Assembly (NCBI RefSeq): GCF_030409415.1
Contig: NZ_JAUFPW010000009.1
Coordinates: 144,174 to 208,173, forward strand
Reading direction: 5' to 3'
From: Pedobacter aquatilis
GTDB lineage: Bacteria; Bacteroidota; Bacteroidia; Sphingobacteriales; Sphingobacteriaceae
DNA: 64,000 nt
Part shown: in pieces, positions 1-9,634 of the stretch
How the letters are laid out: each line of letters opens with the position of its first letter
How positions within the stretch are numbered: position 1 is the first letter of the stretch
Notes under the pieces: model-generated
What the model saw: the letters and a program-made list of their open reading frames with translations, nothing else
Database searches by the model: none
What the model was told of the DNA's origin: nothing
Made by a program: the position numbers and the translations under genes

Positions 1-693
1 CGGTCGAAAGATTATTTATATATCGCTACGATGGGCAAAAAAGAGCCAAAACTTTCGAACATGGGCGATGTGATAAACTTCACTTTCGATGAACAGTTTG
101 ATGAAAATGGCGTTTACGAAATTGTGGATTTTATAAAAAATGAAAGCAAAACTGAAGAAACGAATTTCATTAATTTAAAGCATTATCCAACCACTAGCCG
201 ATTATCTGAGCTTTATATTCCATCAGAAGAAAAGCACTTAAAGCATTTGGTTAACATCGAAAATTCTGGTAGAGAAGGTTCTTTGCTTCATGATATTTTA
301 GCGAGCGCAACTACCGAAAAAGGTGTGGAGGATTACATCTCAAATCTTATTCTACAAGGCATAATCAAGGCAGAAGAAAAGGAAAAACTGGCGGAATCTG
401 CAATGGAAGTTTTAAATCATCCAGAACTAAAAGAGATTTTAAATAAAGCAACCGAAAGCATCACCGAAAAAAACATTATTGATGCAAACGGCAAGCTCCA
501 TCGACCAGATAAGGTTTTAATAAACGCCGATGAAGTGATTATTCTGGATTATAAATTTACTTTGGAAGAAAGCGATAAACACATTGAACAGGTATTAAAT
601 TATAAAAAATTACTTAGTCAAATGGGATATGAAAATATTCATGCCTATTTGTTTTATGCAGTTAATCAAAAACTGAAACCAGTATTTAATTAA
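1..693 (+). CDS. AddA-like UvrD/RecB-family helicase-nuclease, C-terminal part (5' end outside window)
   Basis: The reading frame is open from base 1, so this is the 3' end of a longer gene; the first in-frame ATG at 31 is internal. The first codons read RSKDYLYIA, which fits the segment after the motif VI arginine of UvrD-type helicases. The rest is a PD-(D/E)XK nuclease domain: a histidine in LLHDIL (289-291), an aspartate in RPDK (508-510) and the DYK triad (547-555). In the family such proteins pair with an AddB subunit to resect double-strand breaks for RecA loading. An AddB-like gene lies at 3640-6504, but an unrelated outer-membrane gene sits between them. The nuclease assignment is firm; the AddA name is an inference from partner and architecture. 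Confidence 0.8.
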   Translation, partial: RSKDYLYIATMGKKEPKLSNMGDVINFTFDEQFDENGVYEIVDFIKNESKTEETNFINLKHYPTTSRLSELYIPSEEKHLKHLVNIENSGREGSLLHDILASATTEKGVEDYISNLILQGIIKAEEKEKLAESAMEVLNHPELKEILNKATESITEKNIIDANGKLHRPDKVLINADEVIILDYKFTLEESDKHIEQVLNYKKLLSQMGYENIHAYLFYAVNQKLKPVFN

Positions 694-779
694 CCAAATT
701 AATATGTCCTGATGCTTATGGAAATTTTGAAGGAAATCCATCTTAAGCTAAAACCATATTTATAAAATTACGCTACTCA

Positions 780-3617
780 TTGAAAAACTTTCTAGTTCCA
801 CTCGTTGTAATTTTACTACTATTTGGCAAATCTCTTTTTGCACAAACTAACTGTGAGGTTACTGGCGTAGTTGCTGATTCGACAAAGAAAGCAATGAGCA
901 ATATCACGGTAAGGCTATATTCTACTAAAGATTCTCTGCGTACCACAACAGATGACAATGGTCGTTTTACATTTTCTAAAATAAATGCAAAGCAAATTAC
1001 AATACACATTAGTGCTGTTGGATTTAACACCCGAATGGCTAAATACACAATAAAGCCTGATATGCAGGAAATAGACCTGGGCACAATAATTTTATCAGCA
1101 GGAGAAATAACCTTGCCCGATGTAATAATTAAAGCAAAGCCTGTGGCAATTAAGTACATGCAAGATACTATTGAATATGATGCAAATGCATTTAATGTTC
1201 AGGATGATGATAGAGTAAGCGACTTATTAAAACAGCTTCCTGGTGTAGAGGTTGATGATGATGAAAATGTTACTGCCATGGGTAAAAGCATGACTAAGCT
1301 GAGGGTTAATGGTGAAGACTTTTTTACTAATAATGTTAAAGACTTTATTTCAAAACTTCCTGCAGGAATTGTTGCCAAAATACAAGTAATTGATGATTTC
1401 GGCGATATGGCAAATTTTACGGGCATTAAAGTTGGTGAGCCTAACAAAATGCTGAATATCGTTACAAAACCAGGCATGAACAAGGGGCAGTTTGGTTTTA
1501 TTGCCTTAAACGGTGGAACCAACAGACAAATTGGAGGAGGTGCGAATGGTAATTACTGGAAGGGTTCGAAACAAATTAGTGGAGGGATGGGCTACAATGT
1601 TGCCGATAATGGAGCAGGACTTTCAAAAAATAAAAACACATCACTTTCCATTAACGATAAAATTAATAAAAACGCTCGGTTTGGCGCTAACTATAATTTT
1701 AATGGCAATAACAATAATAATAGAACCATGCAGATTGCTGAAACCGTGAGTGAGTTAGGAAGATTAAATAGCCGACTAGAAAACTTTAATCAATCTTCTA
1801 ATAATGGTCATAATTTTGGCCTAAATTTGAATCAAACCACTAAAGATATTTTTGTTACGGGCTCAGCATCCTTAAATTACAATCAATCTGAATCAGCTGC
1901 AAATTCTTTGAATAATCAAACAGGTTTTATAAGACAAGATTTTAAAAATAACTCTAATTCCAGTAATACTGCACCTAATCTGCAAGTAAATTTAGATTTC
2001 TCAAAGAAACTTAATAAAAATACCTTCTCAGGAAATTTTTCATTTTCAAATTCTACCAATAAATCTAATCAAGATATCAGCACAAATACATTGTATTACT
2101 CAGCAGCTGGCATTTTGCAAAAGGATTCATTACTTAATAGAATAGTTTATAATAACGGAGATACTAAACGATTTAATTTCGGTGTAAGTTATAGTTTCCT
2201 CTTAAAAAAGGATACTATTTTTACAAAAAGCTTATCCGTTAACTATCATGGCTCAGCAAACATCACCGAAAGCGACTTACAAACGCTGGTGCTTAATCCT
2301 GCAACTGGTAGAAATGTTAAAATAGATTCATTGAGTATATTTACCAGAAATGCCTCAATAAATCAGTCTTTAAGTCTTAATTATAACCAATCTGGCAAGA
2401 AAAACAGGATGAGTGCTGGGCTAAATATTAGTCCAAACTTAATAAAGAATAACTATCCCGAACTAAATTCAACATTCAATAATAATTATATCAATATCTC
2501 TCCAAGCATTAATTATTCAAAGACAATTAGTAGTTCAAAATCATTATCGATTTTTTATCGTGGACAGAATAGTAATCCGTCCATTATGCAGATTCAACCT
2601 GTAAGAAACACACGTAATTTGCAGAATATTGTAATTGGAAACCCAAATCTGAAATCATCATTTAGTAATTCACTTTCAGCCAGTTTTAATTCATTTGGGA
2701 AAAAATCTAACATTTCATTTATGACTGGTGTTAGCTATAATACAATCAGGAATGAGATTGTTAACAGCACTACTTTTATTTCTGATACACTTGGGGCCTT
2801 TAAGCAAGAAACACGTTTTGAGAATGCGAATGGAAACTATAGTATTAATGGAAACTATGATCTAAATATCCCATTCAATAAAAGAAAATTTTCAATTAGT
2901 TTAAACGGTACTATTGGTAATTCTAGAAAGATTGCAATTGTAAATAGTATAAAAACATATAATCAGGGACTAAATTTTTCGCAAAGCATTAATGGCTCAA
3001 TGAACCAGAAAAAGGTAACCACCAATGTAAGTTTAACTTACAGTATGAGCACAAATAATGATAATAACTTCATGTATCCTATGCCTACCGACCCTTCTTT
3101 TAACTATAACTTATTAATGAATACAGGTCAATCGTTTTTTACAACCAAAAGTTTAAGCAGCAACATTTCGTCATCTTTACGACTTAAAAATTTTCGCTTT
3201 GGTTTTAATGGGAATTATATGCTCAACAACAATAATACTGCTAATACAATTACTCAAAATATAAATGCTAAAACACAATCGTTTAACCTTGGTGCATCTG
3301 GAAATGGAACAGCCCTTAAATCATGGAATTTTAACTTCAGTGGAAATAAAAGATTTACTAAAGGTTATAATTTAAATAATATAAATCCATTGATTATTAA
3401 CTTAGGAGTTGGAAAATCATTCTTAAAAAGTAAAAGTCTATCTTGTACAGTTAGTGTTAACGATTTACTTAATGAAGGTAATAATATTTCGCAGAGTATA
3501 TTTGGGAATACCATTATCGAAAGCAGAAATAACCAAGTGATGCGTGTAGTTAACTTTGGATTGAATTATAATATATCAACCTTTGGAGGTAAAAAATTTA
3601 GATTGAGAACCGATTAA
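780..3617 (+). CDS. TonB-receptor-like outer-membrane beta-barrel protein (CarboxypepD_reg-like N-terminus)
   Basis: 945 residues from a TTG start that directly precedes a clear signal peptide (MKNFLVPLVVILLLFGKSLFAQ). Residues 25-110 look like a CarboxypepD-regulatory beta-sandwich. A plug-like segment follows (LLKQLPGVEVDDD, then VNGEDFF), and the remainder is an Asn/Ser-rich barrel of alternating strands, as in the OMP_b-brl_3 family. The shared plug motif makes it a paralogue of the two genes at 26101-28860 and 29007-31826. It probably sits in the outer membrane; substrate and energy coupling are unknown. It ends 22 bp before the AddB-like gene in the same direction, so the two may be co-transcribed. 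The TTG start is chosen because no ATG precedes the signal peptide. Confidence 0.82.
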   Translation: MKNFLVPLVVILLLFGKSLFAQTNCEVTGVVADSTKKAMSNITVRLYSTKDSLRTTTDDNGRFTFSKINAKQITIHISAVGFNTRMAKYTIKPDMQEIDLGTIILSAGEITLPDVIIKAKPVAIKYMQDTIEYDANAFNVQDDDRVSDLLKQLPGVEVDDDENVTAMGKSMTKLRVNGEDFFTNNVKDFISKLPAGIVAKIQVIDDFGDMANFTGIKVGEPNKMLNIVTKPGMNKGQFGFIALNGGTNRQIGGGANGNYWKGSKQISGGMGYNVADNGAGLSKNKNTSLSINDKINKNARFGANYNFNGNNNNNRTMQIAETVSELGRLNSRLENFNQSSNNGHNFGLNLNQTTKDIFVTGSASLNYNQSESAANSLNNQTGFIRQDFKNNSNSSNTAPNLQVNLDFSKKLNKNTFSGNFSFSNSTNKSNQDISTNTLYYSAAGILQKDSLLNRIVYNNGDTKRFNFGVSYSFLLKKDTIFTKSLSVNYHGSANITESDLQTLVLNPATGRNVKIDSLSIFTRNASINQSLSLNYNQSGKKNRMSAGLNISPNLIKNNYPELNSTFNNNYINISPSINYSKTISSSKSLSIFYRGQNSNPSIMQIQPVRNTRNLQNIVIGNPNLKSSFSNSLSASFNSFGKKSNISFMTGVSYNTIRNEIVNSTTFISDTLGAFKQETRFENANGNYSINGNYDLNIPFNKRKFSISLNGTIGNSRKIAIVNSIKTYNQGLNFSQSINGSMNQKKVTTNVSLTYSMSTNNDNNFMYPMPTDPSFNYNLLMNTGQSFFTTKSLSSNISSSLRLKNFRFGFNGNYMLNNNNTANTITQNINAKTQSFNLGASGNGTALKSWNFNFSGNKRFTKGYNLNNINPLIINLGVGKSFLKSKSLSCTVSVNDLLNEGNNISQSIFGNTIIESRNNQVMRVVNFGLNYNISTFGGKKFRLRTD

Positions 3618-3639
3618 ATAACAAAGCAAAATTTATTAA

Positions 3640-6504
3640 ATGAAACCATTTTTACAAGAAGTTGCCGAAGATTTAATTGCCAGATTTGGAAATGAGCTAG
3701 AAAACTGCGCCATTGTTTTTAATAACAAGAGACCAGCCGCTTATTTGCAAAAACACTTTGCTGATATTATTGGCAAGCCATTTTTCAGCCCATCTTTTTT
3801 TACCATACAAGAGTTTTTTGCCTGCTCTACCAATTTTAAAATTGCCGATTTCTATTTGCAGTTTTTTACGCTACACAAAATTTATAATCAGCTTTTGGCT
3901 GAAGAAAAACTCGAAACCATTTCAAGCCATAAATTTTTTCCGCTGGCAAAAATTATTTTGAGCGATTTTAACCAAATTGATGCGGATTTAGTTGATGCCG
4001 AAAAATTGTATCGCGATTTGGAAGATATTTCAATTATCAACCAAGATTTCGATTATTTAAGCCCTGAACAATATCAGTTTCTCTCCCAATTCTGGACTTC
4101 TTATTCTGAGGGAAAACATAAAAAACAGCAAGAACTTTTTATAAAAATGTGGCGCAGAATGCCCAAACTTTATAATAAATTTCACACTGTATTAAAGGAA
4201 CAGGGTTATTTAACCAATGGTTCTGTATATCGCCATTTGGCTGATGATATTACAAGTCACCAGGAATTTATTTCCAACTTTGAAAAAGGAAAAATCATAT
4301 TTGTTGGCTTTAATGCGTTGAGCAGTGCGGAAGCGAAAATTTTTACGCAATTGCAGGAAGCCGAAAAAGCACTTTTTTATTTCGATGCAGACCGTTATTA
4401 TTTAGATGATACTTCTCAGGAAGCTGGCTTGTTTTTAAGGAAAAACCTTAACCTGCTTGGTTTGAAAAATGAGTTTGCTAACCGGGAAAGTTTAATGAAA
4501 ACTGAGCAACATGATGTTAGCGTTTTCAAGGTTCAGGGGCAATCTGCGCAAGCAAAAATTCTTAATAATATTTTAGAAGAAGATTATACGAATGCCGAAA
4601 CGGTTGGCAAAACAGTTGTGGTTTTAGCCGATGAAAGCTTGCTCATTCCAACTCTACAAACCATTCCGGCAAGTTTCAATGGAACTGAAATCGACCTCAA
4701 TGTAACGATGGGTTTTGCTTTATCAACTTCAAGCATTTTTGGCTTGGTAGATTTATGGCTAACCAGCCAGCTAGAGGTTTTGCAGAGCGATAAAATTAGC
4801 TACAAAAGTGTTGAAGCTTTTCTAACCCATCCATTAACAGGTTTGTCGCAAAAAATGCGTGATAAAATCCTGACCGCACTTTTGGAAGAAAATCAGGTTG
4901 AGATAGACCACAAACGCCTTTTAAGGCAAAATGGTTTATTCGAAGTTTTCTACAAAAAAATTGAGGAACCGCAGTTTGTTGTCACGAATTTACTCGAGGT
5001 TTTGGATTTTGTTTTAACCAGATTATCGAATGCGAAAACCTTAAAGAAAATCGATGCGGAGCTTTTCGTAAAAACCATTCAGGAGCTAAACCGCTTACAC
5101 GATACTTTCAACAGTCATATAGGGAAGGAGGAGATTCCATTCGTAATTTATTTGGTCCAAAAATCGCTGCAAGCCATCGCTGTCCCGCTTTCTGGCGACC
5201 CGCTCAATGGCATACAGGTTATGGGTTTGCTCGAAACCAGAAATCTAAATTTTGACAAGGTTGTTATTTTAGGCTTTAATGAGGGCATCATTCCAAAATC
5301 ATCCATCGGAAATAGCTTTATTCCGGATTCCATCCGCAGGGTTTATGGCTTGCCAGTTCTGGAGAATTTAGATGCGATTTCATCTTATATGGTTTACAGA
5401 TTGATGCAAAGGGCAAAAAACATCAATTTTGTTTACAACAGCCTAACGGATGAAAGTACATCGGGCGAAGCCAGCAGAATTTTAAAGCAATTGGAATACG
5501 AAAGTGGTTTTAACTTTACTTACCACGAATTAAATCTCGAAGTAAAAACCGAAGCTTTTAAAGAAGTTCAGATTGAGAAAACCAACAATGCTTTCATTCA
5601 GGAAACGTTGCAAAAATATCTGGATAAAAAGAAAATCCTTTCTCCATCGGCTCTAACGCAATATATTTCGAACCCGATTGATTTTTTCTTCAACTACATT
5701 GCAGGCATAAAAGAGCCTAAAGAGATTAGTGCCGTTGTAGAAGCAAATGAAATTGGTTCTATCTTGCACAAGGTGATGGAATATTTTTATGAGGATTTAC
5801 GCAAAGCTGAAATTACTGCCGAACGAATTAATGAGCAAAGGAAGTTGGTTCCAAAACTCATTCAAAAAGCTTTTAACGCGGTAATGTTTAACCATCCAGA
5901 TTTGGTGATGGAATATAAAGGCATGCAAAAAGTGATACTTGCAATCGTGGAAGCTTATGTTAAAATCATTTTAGACCAGGATATTTCGCAAACGCCATTT
6001 ACCATCATCAGTTTGGAGCAAAAAGTTGAGGCCATAATCAGTTTTTCGCTAAATGGCAAAGAGGAAAGCATTAAAATTTTCGGTTATATCGATAGGGTGG
6101 ATGTTAAGGATGGCATCACCAAAATTGTAGATTATAAAACAGGGAGCGACAAATTAGCTTTTAAGGATGTTGAAGAACTTTTTAATTCTGACGGTAAACA
6201 CATTAACAAAGCATTAATTCAAACGTTACTTTATACTTATGCTTACGAGCAATCTGCTGGAAAAACTTGTGTTGAGCCAAATCTATATATTGTTAAAACC
6301 ATGAACGACCCAGTTTATGGCGGCGTTTGGTTTAAATCTAACCGACAAGTTTTGCGAGGCGATTTCCTTGAGGAAATAAAACCTATGTTTCTGGCTAAAC
6401 TTAAAGAAAAACTAACCGAATTATTTGGCGCACCTTATTTTAAAGCCAGCGAGATACCCGATAATTATAAGTATTCGATTTATAAAACTTTGTTTGGGAA
6501 ATAG
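3640..6504 (+). CDS. AddB-like PD-(D/E)XK nuclease / inactivated helicase
   Basis: 954 residues. The C-terminal third is a RecB-type nuclease: H710 in ILHKV, D818 in YIDRVD and DYKTG at about 831-835. The N-terminal and middle parts have the layout of an AddB-type helicase fold. The expected Walker A stretch near residue 28 reads VFNNKRPAAY, without GKT/S, so ATP hydrolysis is unlikely. The cysteine that usually marks the AddB iron-sulphur site (a CP motif before FxF) reads NP here (SNPIDFFFNYI), so no 4Fe-4S cluster is expected. Known Bacteroidota AddB-like proteins share this degeneration. The role inferred is double-strand-break resection with the AddA-like protein encoded at the window start. 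Confidence 0.82.
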   Translation: MKPFLQEVAEDLIARFGNELENCAIVFNNKRPAAYLQKHFADIIGKPFFSPSFFTIQEFFACSTNFKIADFYLQFFTLHKIYNQLLAEEKLETISSHKFFPLAKIILSDFNQIDADLVDAEKLYRDLEDISIINQDFDYLSPEQYQFLSQFWTSYSEGKHKKQQELFIKMWRRMPKLYNKFHTVLKEQGYLTNGSVYRHLADDITSHQEFISNFEKGKIIFVGFNALSSAEAKIFTQLQEAEKALFYFDADRYYLDDTSQEAGLFLRKNLNLLGLKNEFANRESLMKTEQHDVSVFKVQGQSAQAKILNNILEEDYTNAETVGKTVVVLADESLLIPTLQTIPASFNGTEIDLNVTMGFALSTSSIFGLVDLWLTSQLEVLQSDKISYKSVEAFLTHPLTGLSQKMRDKILTALLEENQVEIDHKRLLRQNGLFEVFYKKIEEPQFVVTNLLEVLDFVLTRLSNAKTLKKIDAELFVKTIQELNRLHDTFNSHIGKEEIPFVIYLVQKSLQAIAVPLSGDPLNGIQVMGLLETRNLNFDKVVILGFNEGIIPKSSIGNSFIPDSIRRVYGLPVLENLDAISSYMVYRLMQRAKNINFVYNSLTDESTSGEASRILKQLEYESGFNFTYHELNLEVKTEAFKEVQIEKTNNAFIQETLQKYLDKKKILSPSALTQYISNPIDFFFNYIAGIKEPKEISAVVEANEIGSILHKVMEYFYEDLRKAEITAERINEQRKLVPKLIQKAFNAVMFNHPDLVMEYKGMQKVILAIVEAYVKIILDQDISQTPFTIISLEQKVEAIISFSLNGKEESIKIFGYIDRVDVKDGITKIVDYKTGSDKLAFKDVEELFNSDGKHINKALIQTLLYTYAYEQSAGKTCVEPNLYIVKTMNDPVYGGVWFKSNRQVLRGDFLEEIKPMFLAKLKEKLTELFGAPYFKASEIPDNYKYSIYKTLFGK

Positions 6505-6536
6505 GTTTGGCTAAAGCCAAATGGCAACCAATCTCT

Positions 6537-6946
6537 AACCGTTGGTTGAAACCAATGGCAATGAAGATTTCAAATCGCCCAATATACATGCATTAATTGC
6601 AGTCTGCTTTAGCTGACTGCCTATATTAAATATTTGGGTGGCTTTAGCCAAACCATAAACTTAAACCGTTGGTTGAAACCAACCGCAATTAATCTTGCAA
6701 ATGCATAGAGGCGATATCACTCTGCTCAGTCACTTCTTTGCCGTCCAGCTTCAGCCGACGGATAAAAATTATTTTCTTATATTGGCTTTGGCAATGCATA
6801 AACTTTAACCGTTGGTTGAAACCAACGGCAATTAATCTTAGCAAACGCATAAAGGCAATATCACTCTCCTCAGTTATCTCTTTGCCGTCTGGCTTCAGCC
6901 GACGGATAATAATTATTTTCTTATATTGGCTTTAGCCAAACCATAA
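6537..6946 (+). repeat. three tandem REP-like units upstream of a Y1 transposase
   Basis: Three imperfect tandem copies begin at 6537, 6664 and 6807 (about 127, 143 and 140 bp). Each opens with a hairpin around GTTGGTTGAAACCAAC; in the third copy the stem is extended and perfect (CCGTTGGTTGAAACCAACGG, 6809-6828). Each of the last two copies contains a second hairpin of the form CCGTC-GGCTTCAGC-GACGG and ends near TTGGCTTTAGCC, another small inverted repeat. The array ends at the start codon of the transposase. Hairpins beside a single-domain Y1 transposase are the hallmark of REP/RAYT systems. Confidence 0.75.
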
Positions 6947-6949
6947 AAT

Positions 6950-7387
6950 ATGTCGTATGTAAAAATTTGGGTTCACTTGGTGTTCTCAACAAAAAACCGA
7001 CATCCCTATTTAACCAAAAACATCCGTTATCAAGTTCAAAAACACATTATTGAAAACTGTGAAAAACAATCCATCTTCCTTAAAGCTATAAATGGATACA
7101 CAGACCATCTGCATTGCTTAATATCTTTAGGAAAAGAACAAAATATCGCCAAAGTTGCACAGCTTATTAAAGGCGAATCTGGGTTTTGGATTAACAAAAA
7201 TATGCTTGTTGATGGGACATTCATGTGGCAGGATGATTATTTCGCAGTATCAGTAAGCGAATCACAATTAGAAGCGGTTACAAACTACATCAAAAATCAA
7301 GAGTCGCATCATTCAAAAAAAACATTTGGAACAGAAGTAAAAGAATTCGCAGATAAATATAAATTTGAGATAATAAAAAAAATATAA
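6950..7387 (+). CDS. IS200-like Y1 (HUH) transposase, REP-associated type
   Basis: 145 residues, the normal length for a single-domain Y1 transposase (PF01797). The HUH motif is H53-L-H55 (DHLHCLISL) and the catalytic tyrosine is Y113 in TNYIKNQ, with Q117 and the HH pair following as usual. All catalytic residues are present, so it could be active. It would nick and rejoin single-stranded DNA at hairpin sequences, and REP-like hairpins lie directly upstream. No TnpB partner or canonical IS200 ends are seen, which favours a domesticated RAYT over an intact IS. The stop codon shares its last base with the ATG of the following GNAT gene. Confidence 0.9.
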   Translation: MSYVKIWVHLVFSTKNRHPYLTKNIRYQVQKHIIENCEKQSIFLKAINGYTDHLHCLISLGKEQNIAKVAQLIKGESGFWINKNMLVDGTFMWQDDYFAVSVSESQLEAVTNYIKNQESHHSKKTFGTEVKEFADKYKFEIIKKI

Positions 7388-7944
7388 TGCTAACCCTCAA
7401 CTTCACTAAATTTCCAAACCTCGAAACCGAGCGATTGATTTTAAGAGAACACAATTTGGCAGATGCCGAGGCATTATTCGCAATGCGCACCAATGAAACG
7501 GTTATGAAGTACATTGACCGTGAGCGACCAAAAGATTTAATGGAAATCAAAACCTTTATTACCAAGTTTAACGAGGGCTTCGAAAATGGCGACAACCTTG
7601 CTTGGGTAATTGCATTAAAAGAAAATCCCAACGAAATGATTGGCTCCATTGGTTTCTGGCGAACAGATTATGCAAACCACCGGGCAGAAGTTGGATATAT
7701 GCTTCACCCCGATTATTGGCGGAAAGGAATGATATCCGAAGCCTTAAAAAGAACCATAGATTTTGGCTTTGAGGATATGAATTTGCACACCATAAAAGCA
7801 AACATTAATGTAGAAAATGATGCATCAAGGCAAATGCTTATTAAACACGGCTTTGCCAAAGAAGCGCATTTTAAGCAAGATTATTATTTCCGCGGGCAGT
7901 TTTTAGACAGCGAAATTTATGGTTTGATGAATCCTGATCATTAA
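7387..7944 (+). CDS. GNAT family N-acetyltransferase (RimJ/RimL-like)
   Basis: 185 residues in the Acetyltransf_3 pattern: LETERLILREHNLADAEALF at the N-terminus, WVIALKENPNEMIGSIGFW in the centre, an acetyl-CoA loop region around HPDYWRKGMISEAL, and the usual VENDASRQMLIKHGF near the C-terminus. This subfamily acetylates N-termini of ribosomal proteins or small molecules; the substrate here cannot be told. The ATG overlaps the transposase stop (TAATG), which suggests translational coupling or a chance insertion of the transposase right at the start. No separate promoter is visible. Confidence 0.88.
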   Translation: MLTLNFTKFPNLETERLILREHNLADAEALFAMRTNETVMKYIDRERPKDLMEIKTFITKFNEGFENGDNLAWVIALKENPNEMIGSIGFWRTDYANHRAEVGYMLHPDYWRKGMISEALKRTIDFGFEDMNLHTIKANINVENDASRQMLIKHGFAKEAHFKQDYYFRGQFLDSEIYGLMNPDH

Positions 7945-8107
7945 ATATTTGGAGAAATAGATAAAGAGTAATACAAAAACAACCTAACTCATCCCATTGC
8001 GAAATAATATTTTAGCTATTATCCAAAAACCATTAAAATAGAAACCTTAACCTGCAAAAAGCCATTAAAACCAAGCATAATTATTACAAAATACACGCCT
8101 AATTCCC

Positions 8108-8139
8108 TTTGGTTTCAATGCTTTTAATAATTATATTTG
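8108..8139 (+). promoter_or_regulatory. Bacteroidota-type promoter for pdhB
   Basis: A TTTG box (8108-8111) and a TATATTTG box (8132-8139) match the -33 and TAnnTTTG -7 elements with a 20-bp spacer. The pdhB ATG lies 21 bp downstream at 8161. The in-frame TTG inside the -7 box at 8137 is therefore not the translation start. Confidence 0.75.
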
Positions 8140-8160
8140 CCACCGTTATTAAAATTTACA

Positions 8161-9147
8161 ATGAGAGAAATCCAATTTAGAGAAGCACTACGCGAAGCCA
8201 TGAGCGAAGAAATGCGTAAAGATGACCGCGTTTTTTTATTAGGTGAAGAAGTAGCAGAATATAACGGAGCGTACAAAGTAAGTCAAGGCATGCTTGATGA
8301 ATTTGGTGCGAAACGCATTATCGATACCCCGATTGCCGAATTAGGTTTCGCAGGTATTGCAACTGGTGCTGCAACAGCAGGCCTTATTCCAATTGTCGAA
8401 TTTATGACATTCAACTTCTCATTGGTAGCTATCGACCAAATCATTAACGGCGCAGCTAAAATTTTATCAATGAGCGGTGGTCAGTTCTCATGCCCTATGG
8501 TTTTCCGCGGTCCAACAGGTAACGCAGGTCAATTAGGTGCACAACACTCACAAAACTTCGAAAACTGGTTTGCAAACACTCCAGGTTTAAAAGTAGTTGT
8601 TCCATCAACTCCATACGAAGCTAAAGGTTTATTAAAACAAGCCATTATCGACCCAGACCCAGTAATTTTCATGGAATCTGAAGTAATGTACGGCGATAAA
8701 GGCGATGTTCCCGCAGAAGAATATTACATCGAATTCGGTAAAGCAAACGTAACCAAACAAGGTACTGATGTAACCATCGTAACTTTCGGTAAAATGTTAA
8801 CCCGCGTAGTTAACCCTGCTGTAGAAGAATTAACTAAAGAAGGAATTAACGTAGAAGTTATCGATTTACGTACCGTTCGTCCTATCGATTACGATACCAT
8901 TATCGAATCGGTTAAGAAAACAAATCGCTTAGTTGTGGTTGAAGAAGCTTGGCCGTTAGCATCACTTTCTGGTGAGATTGCTTTCATGGTACAAAAAAGA
9001 GCTTTCGATTACCTAGATGCGCCAGTTTTACGTATCACTTGTGCAGATGTTCCACTTCCATACTCGCCAACATTAATTGCTGCAAGCTTACCAAACGCAG
9101 AAAAAGTTATCAAAGCGGTTAAAGAAGTAATGTACGCTACAAAATAA
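8161..9147 (+). CDS. pdhB: pyruvate dehydrogenase E1 component, beta subunit
   Basis: 328 residues from ATG 8161 (MREIQFREALREAM). It has the transketolase-type pyrimidine-binding domain in the first half (RIIDTPIAELGFAGIATGAA; FRGPTGNAGQLGAQHSQ) and a transketolase C-terminal domain in the second (VEVIDLRTVRPIDYDTI; VVVEEAWPLASL). With an alpha subunit, not in this window, it forms the thiamine-diphosphate E1 that converts pyruvate to acetyl groups on the E2 lipoyl domain. It stands alone, which is common for pdhB in Bacteroidota. A longer frame starts at TTG 8137, but that codon lies inside the promoter. A branched-chain 2-oxoacid E1 beta is less likely given the near-canonical PdhB sequence. 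Confidence 0.93.
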   Translation: MREIQFREALREAMSEEMRKDDRVFLLGEEVAEYNGAYKVSQGMLDEFGAKRIIDTPIAELGFAGIATGAATAGLIPIVEFMTFNFSLVAIDQIINGAAKILSMSGGQFSCPMVFRGPTGNAGQLGAQHSQNFENWFANTPGLKVVVPSTPYEAKGLLKQAIIDPDPVIFMESEVMYGDKGDVPAEEYYIEFGKANVTKQGTDVTIVTFGKMLTRVVNPAVEELTKEGINVEVIDLRTVRPIDYDTIIESVKKTNRLVVVEEAWPLASLSGEIAFMVQKRAFDYLDAPVLRITCADVPLPYSPTLIAASLPNAEKVIKAVKEVMYATK

Positions 9148-9212
9148 GCACAACCTGTCAGTCTGAGCTTCCCTAAAAATATCGGGACAAGTATTAGAAG
9201 ACAAAAAAATAT

Positions 9213-9246
9213 AAATCCTCCAAAGCAATTTGGGGGATTTTTTATT
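9213..9246 (+). terminator. rho-independent terminator after pdhB
   Basis: Stem AAATCCTCC (9213-9221) pairs with GGGGGATTT (9232-9240) with one G-T wobble, followed by a T-rich run to about 9246. Confidence 0.75.
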
Positions 9247-9634
9247 CCCTCTTTTAGAGGGGTGCCCGTAGGGCGGGGTGTTCTTTTCACATATAACTAC
9301 TTTAAAATAAAAGCGTAAAGATTTCTTCTCCGGGCTCATATGTATCTTACATTCCTTACATGGTCAAATATTTCTGAAAACCAATATCCGTAATTCTTCG
9401 GTTACAGCAGTCCCGCCATTCATTTCAATCTTTTTGTGCACTACTGTTTTTGCGTCAATTCTCGCCATTGCGTGGCGGAAAGACGTAGCTTTTTTTTCGT
9501 CATTATCACAAAAAGTATTTCCATTTCTGTCTGGTTTATTTAACAAAAACCTGTGCTAAAAACTTAATTGGGTTCCTGCATAAATCAAAAAGCAAATAAA
9601 TATAATTTATTATCTTAGCTACTAACCAATTGCT
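9247..9634. other. non-coding stretch with a fragment of an intergenic hairpin repeat
   Basis: Bases 9247-9280 form a CCCTCTTTTAGAGGGG hairpin followed by a CCCGTAGGGCGGGG hairpin, a motif resembling those at 63.67-63.84 kb. From 9281 to 9634 no convincing gene or RNA is seen; a 60-codon minus-strand frame at 9364-9546 has no family features. Confidence 0.5.

Noticed and set aside
1199..1522. Minus-strand frames inside the first barrel gene, and similar antisense frames in maeB, sprA and feoB
   Set aside because: They are antisense to well-supported long genes and show no independent features.
6738..6935. 65-codon frame with internal sequence repetition
   Set aside because: It is a translation of the REP-like tandem units, not a gene.
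8137..8160. In-frame TTG start extending PdhB by eight residues
   Set aside because: The TTG lies inside the TAnnTTTG -7 box and the ATG at 8161 matches the family N-terminus.
9364..9546. 60-codon minus-strand frame
   Set aside because: No recognisable domain, no promoter, and low-complexity intergenic context.
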